Of a DNA stretch of 64,000 bases, positions 62,859 through 64,000 are shown piece by piece; position 1 is the stretch's first letter, and each line of letters starts with the position of its first letter. The stretch covers positions 1 to 64,000 of the forward strand of contig RAZD01000003.1 of the NCBI GenBank assembly GCA_003612525.1, written 5' to 3'. The notes beneath the pieces were generated by a model. It was not told the origin of the DNA. It saw only the letters and a list, made by a program, of their open reading frames with translations, and did no database searches. The DNA comes from a bacterium C-53 (lineage in GTDB: Bacteria > Bacillota > Clostridia > Lachnospirales > Lachnospiraceae). A program made the position numbers and the translations under genes.

Positions 62859-63064
62859 CATTATCCTCCCTGATTTCTAATGCAGTACAAATTCCAGATA
62901 AACACATAGTTTACATAAAAAAAGGCCGCCCGTCAAGCATATTGGACGGATTGATTTTCATAGATGAAAGCTATCTGTCAGACTGGGAGTATTTAGATCG
63001 GATGTCCTACAGGAAACCTTGCAGTTACATATTTCCTGTTGTTTTCGTACAAGTCGTGCAAATT

Positions 63065-63913
63065 TCACTCAAAAAACATCCGAATCTTCTCTCCTGCCGC
63101 TTTCCCGCCACAGTAAACAAAATTAAATTCCCCGCTGATTTTCATATCCTCCACTTCAAAAACACAGAGATTTTCACGACTATTTACAATCGGAGCATAT
63201 GCAAAAGTAACTGCATTCTGCCGGATGACAAGATCTGTGAGCACACTGAAATTCCCTACGGAAATCACGCGCTGAAAACACTCAAGAGAAAATCCCCTGT
63301 CCGTCACTGCCTGCTCCAGAAGCGCTCTCGTTCCGGACCCCCGTTCCCGCACAATAAGAGTTTCCGAAAACAGTCTTTCCAGAGGAATCTGCCTGCCTGC
63401 AAATTCATGACTGCGAGAACAGATTCCAACAAAATTCTCCTTTTTAAAAAGATGGTAAGAATGCCGCCTCTTATCAAAAACACCTTCCACGACAGCGAAA
63501 TCAAGTTCTGAATTTTCAAGCATTTTCAGGAGGTTCGCCGTATTGTCGATGATCAGGTTCAGACTATGATTTTCCTCCGACAGAAAATGATTCGCCGTAT
63601 CACTCAGCACAAATTCACCAATTGTCTTTGTCGCGCCTACATTCAATGTAACCCGATATGTATTTTCAAAAGCCCGCCTCACGTCATGCTCCTCAGAGGC
63701 GACGCAGTCGGCATATTTCTTTAAGAGTTCACCTTCTTTTGTCCTTGTCAAAGACTTCCCGTTATACTCAAATAATTTTACGCCGTAATATTTTTCAAGA
63801 TACTGAATATGCTGTGTTACACCTGGCTGCGTCATATTCAGCAGTTCCGCTGTTTTTCTGTAATTCATCTCATTGTACAGCGTACGAAAAGTTATCATAC
63901 GAAAATCAAGCAT
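63065..63913 (-). CDS. LysR-family transcriptional regulator
   Basis: 282 residues: N-terminal winged helix (RTLYNEMNYRKTAELLNMTQPGVTQHIQYLEKYYGVKLFEY) and a C-terminal effector-binding domain (RVTLNVGATKTIGEFVLS, VIRQNAVTFAYAPIV). ATG 63913 has GAGG 6 nt upstream. It is transcribed toward the DUF4180 gene and away from whatever lies beyond 64000; the region in between carries direct repeats that could be its operator. Effector unknown. Confidence 0.88.
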   Translation of the reverse strand: MLDFRMITFRTLYNEMNYRKTAELLNMTQPGVTQHIQYLEKYYGVKLFEYNGKSLTRTKEGELLKKYADCVASEEHDVRRAFENTYRVTLNVGATKTIGEFVLSDTANHFLSEENHSLNLIIDNTANLLKMLENSELDFAVVEGVFDKRRHSYHLFKKENFVGICSRSHEFAGRQIPLERLFSETLIVRERGSGTRALLEQAVTDRGFSLECFQRVISVGNFSVLTDLVIRQNAVTFAYAPIVNSRENLCVFEVEDMKISGEFNFVYCGGKAAGEKIRMFFE

Positions 63914-63929
63914 ACTGCACCTCAATATT

Positions 63930-63976
63930 ATTTAATATTATCATTCTATAATAAATAATAATTTAATATTATCATT
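63930..63976. promoter_or_regulatory. Direct repeats upstream of the LysR gene
   Basis: ATTTAATATTATCATT occurs at 63930-63945 and identically at 63961-63976, a pitch of 31 bp (about three helical turns). LysR-type regulators usually bind two sites in the intergenic region with their divergent target. The target gene would start beyond the window. Confidence 0.5.
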
Positions 63977-64000
63977 AAAATATGATAGAATCAAATAAAA

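Noticed and set aside
62862-63064. Protein-like plus-strand text (IFIDESYLSDWEYLDRM) before the LysR 3' end
   Set aside because: No start codon with ribosome site, and the frame runs antisense into two real genes; it is too short to support as a remnant.
1-64000. CRISPR array, rRNA operon, prophage
   Set aside because: No regularly spaced repeats, no rRNA sequence and no phage structural or integrase genes were seen.

Overview
The window looks like a chromosomal segment of a Gram-positive, spore-forming anaerobe of the Clostridia, most likely Lachnospiraceae. The reasons are strong AGGAGG-type ribosome binding sites, a CotF-like coat protein, a Csp-type S8 peptidase, FtsX-type peptide-resistance ABC modules, a split Mrp antiporter operon and a DUF4179 anti-sigma protein. 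Species cannot be fixed from the sequence alone.

Layout. 0.15-7.5 kb: an S8 peptidase that lacks the usual N-terminal prodomain, a two-component system with an ABC ATPase and a large FtsX permease (module 1), and a ferritin-like coat protein. 7.6-14.8 kb: a GH130 phosphorylase, a DUF3048 lipoprotein, and an rRNA methylase / superoxide dismutase / ribosomal-protection GTPase operon in which the GTPase carries a fused NYN (YacP/Rae1-like) nuclease domain. 14.8-16.5 kb: gene remnants and a two-TM protein. 16.7-24.1 kb: an operon of a small protein, a 1727-residue DUF4132 protein and an ABC-class ATPase. 24.25-25.25 kb: an intact IS982-family element with a 7-bp target duplication. 25.26-28.55 kb: an AT-rich three-gene cassette (PAPS-reductase-like PP-loop enzyme, GHKL ATPase, Rossmann methyltransferase-like protein), which is the best candidate for an undescribed system. 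Next comes tRNA-Gly.

28.9-42 kb: a GNAT stub, a cysteine-tailed protein, a large GGDEF/EAL protein, the N-acetylmuramate PTS and MurQ with a MurR-like RpiR regulator 5 kb away, and between them a second two-component/ABC/FtsX module (module 2). Module 2 has a matching direct-repeat operator in front of both its regulator and its transporter. An orphan S8 prodomain gene is coupled to the RpiR gene. 42-51.5 kb: a ten-gene Mrp/Mbh-like cation/proton antiporter operon with four NuoL/M/N-type subunits. 51.5-57.6 kb: an ABC exporter, an AlkD-like protein, a bacteriohemerythrin, biotin synthase under a BirA-box promoter, and a chemoreceptor. 57.7-64 kb: an ECF sigma factor and DUF4179 anti-sigma pair, DUF2200, an AAA-ATPase-like gene that has lost its nuclease domain through an internal deletion, the manganese exporter MntP, DUF4180 and a LysR regulator. 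A 70-nt element (57 of 70 positions identical by my count) sits directly in front of both the anti-sigma gene and mntP.

All calls come from reading motifs and context by eye; no database search was run.
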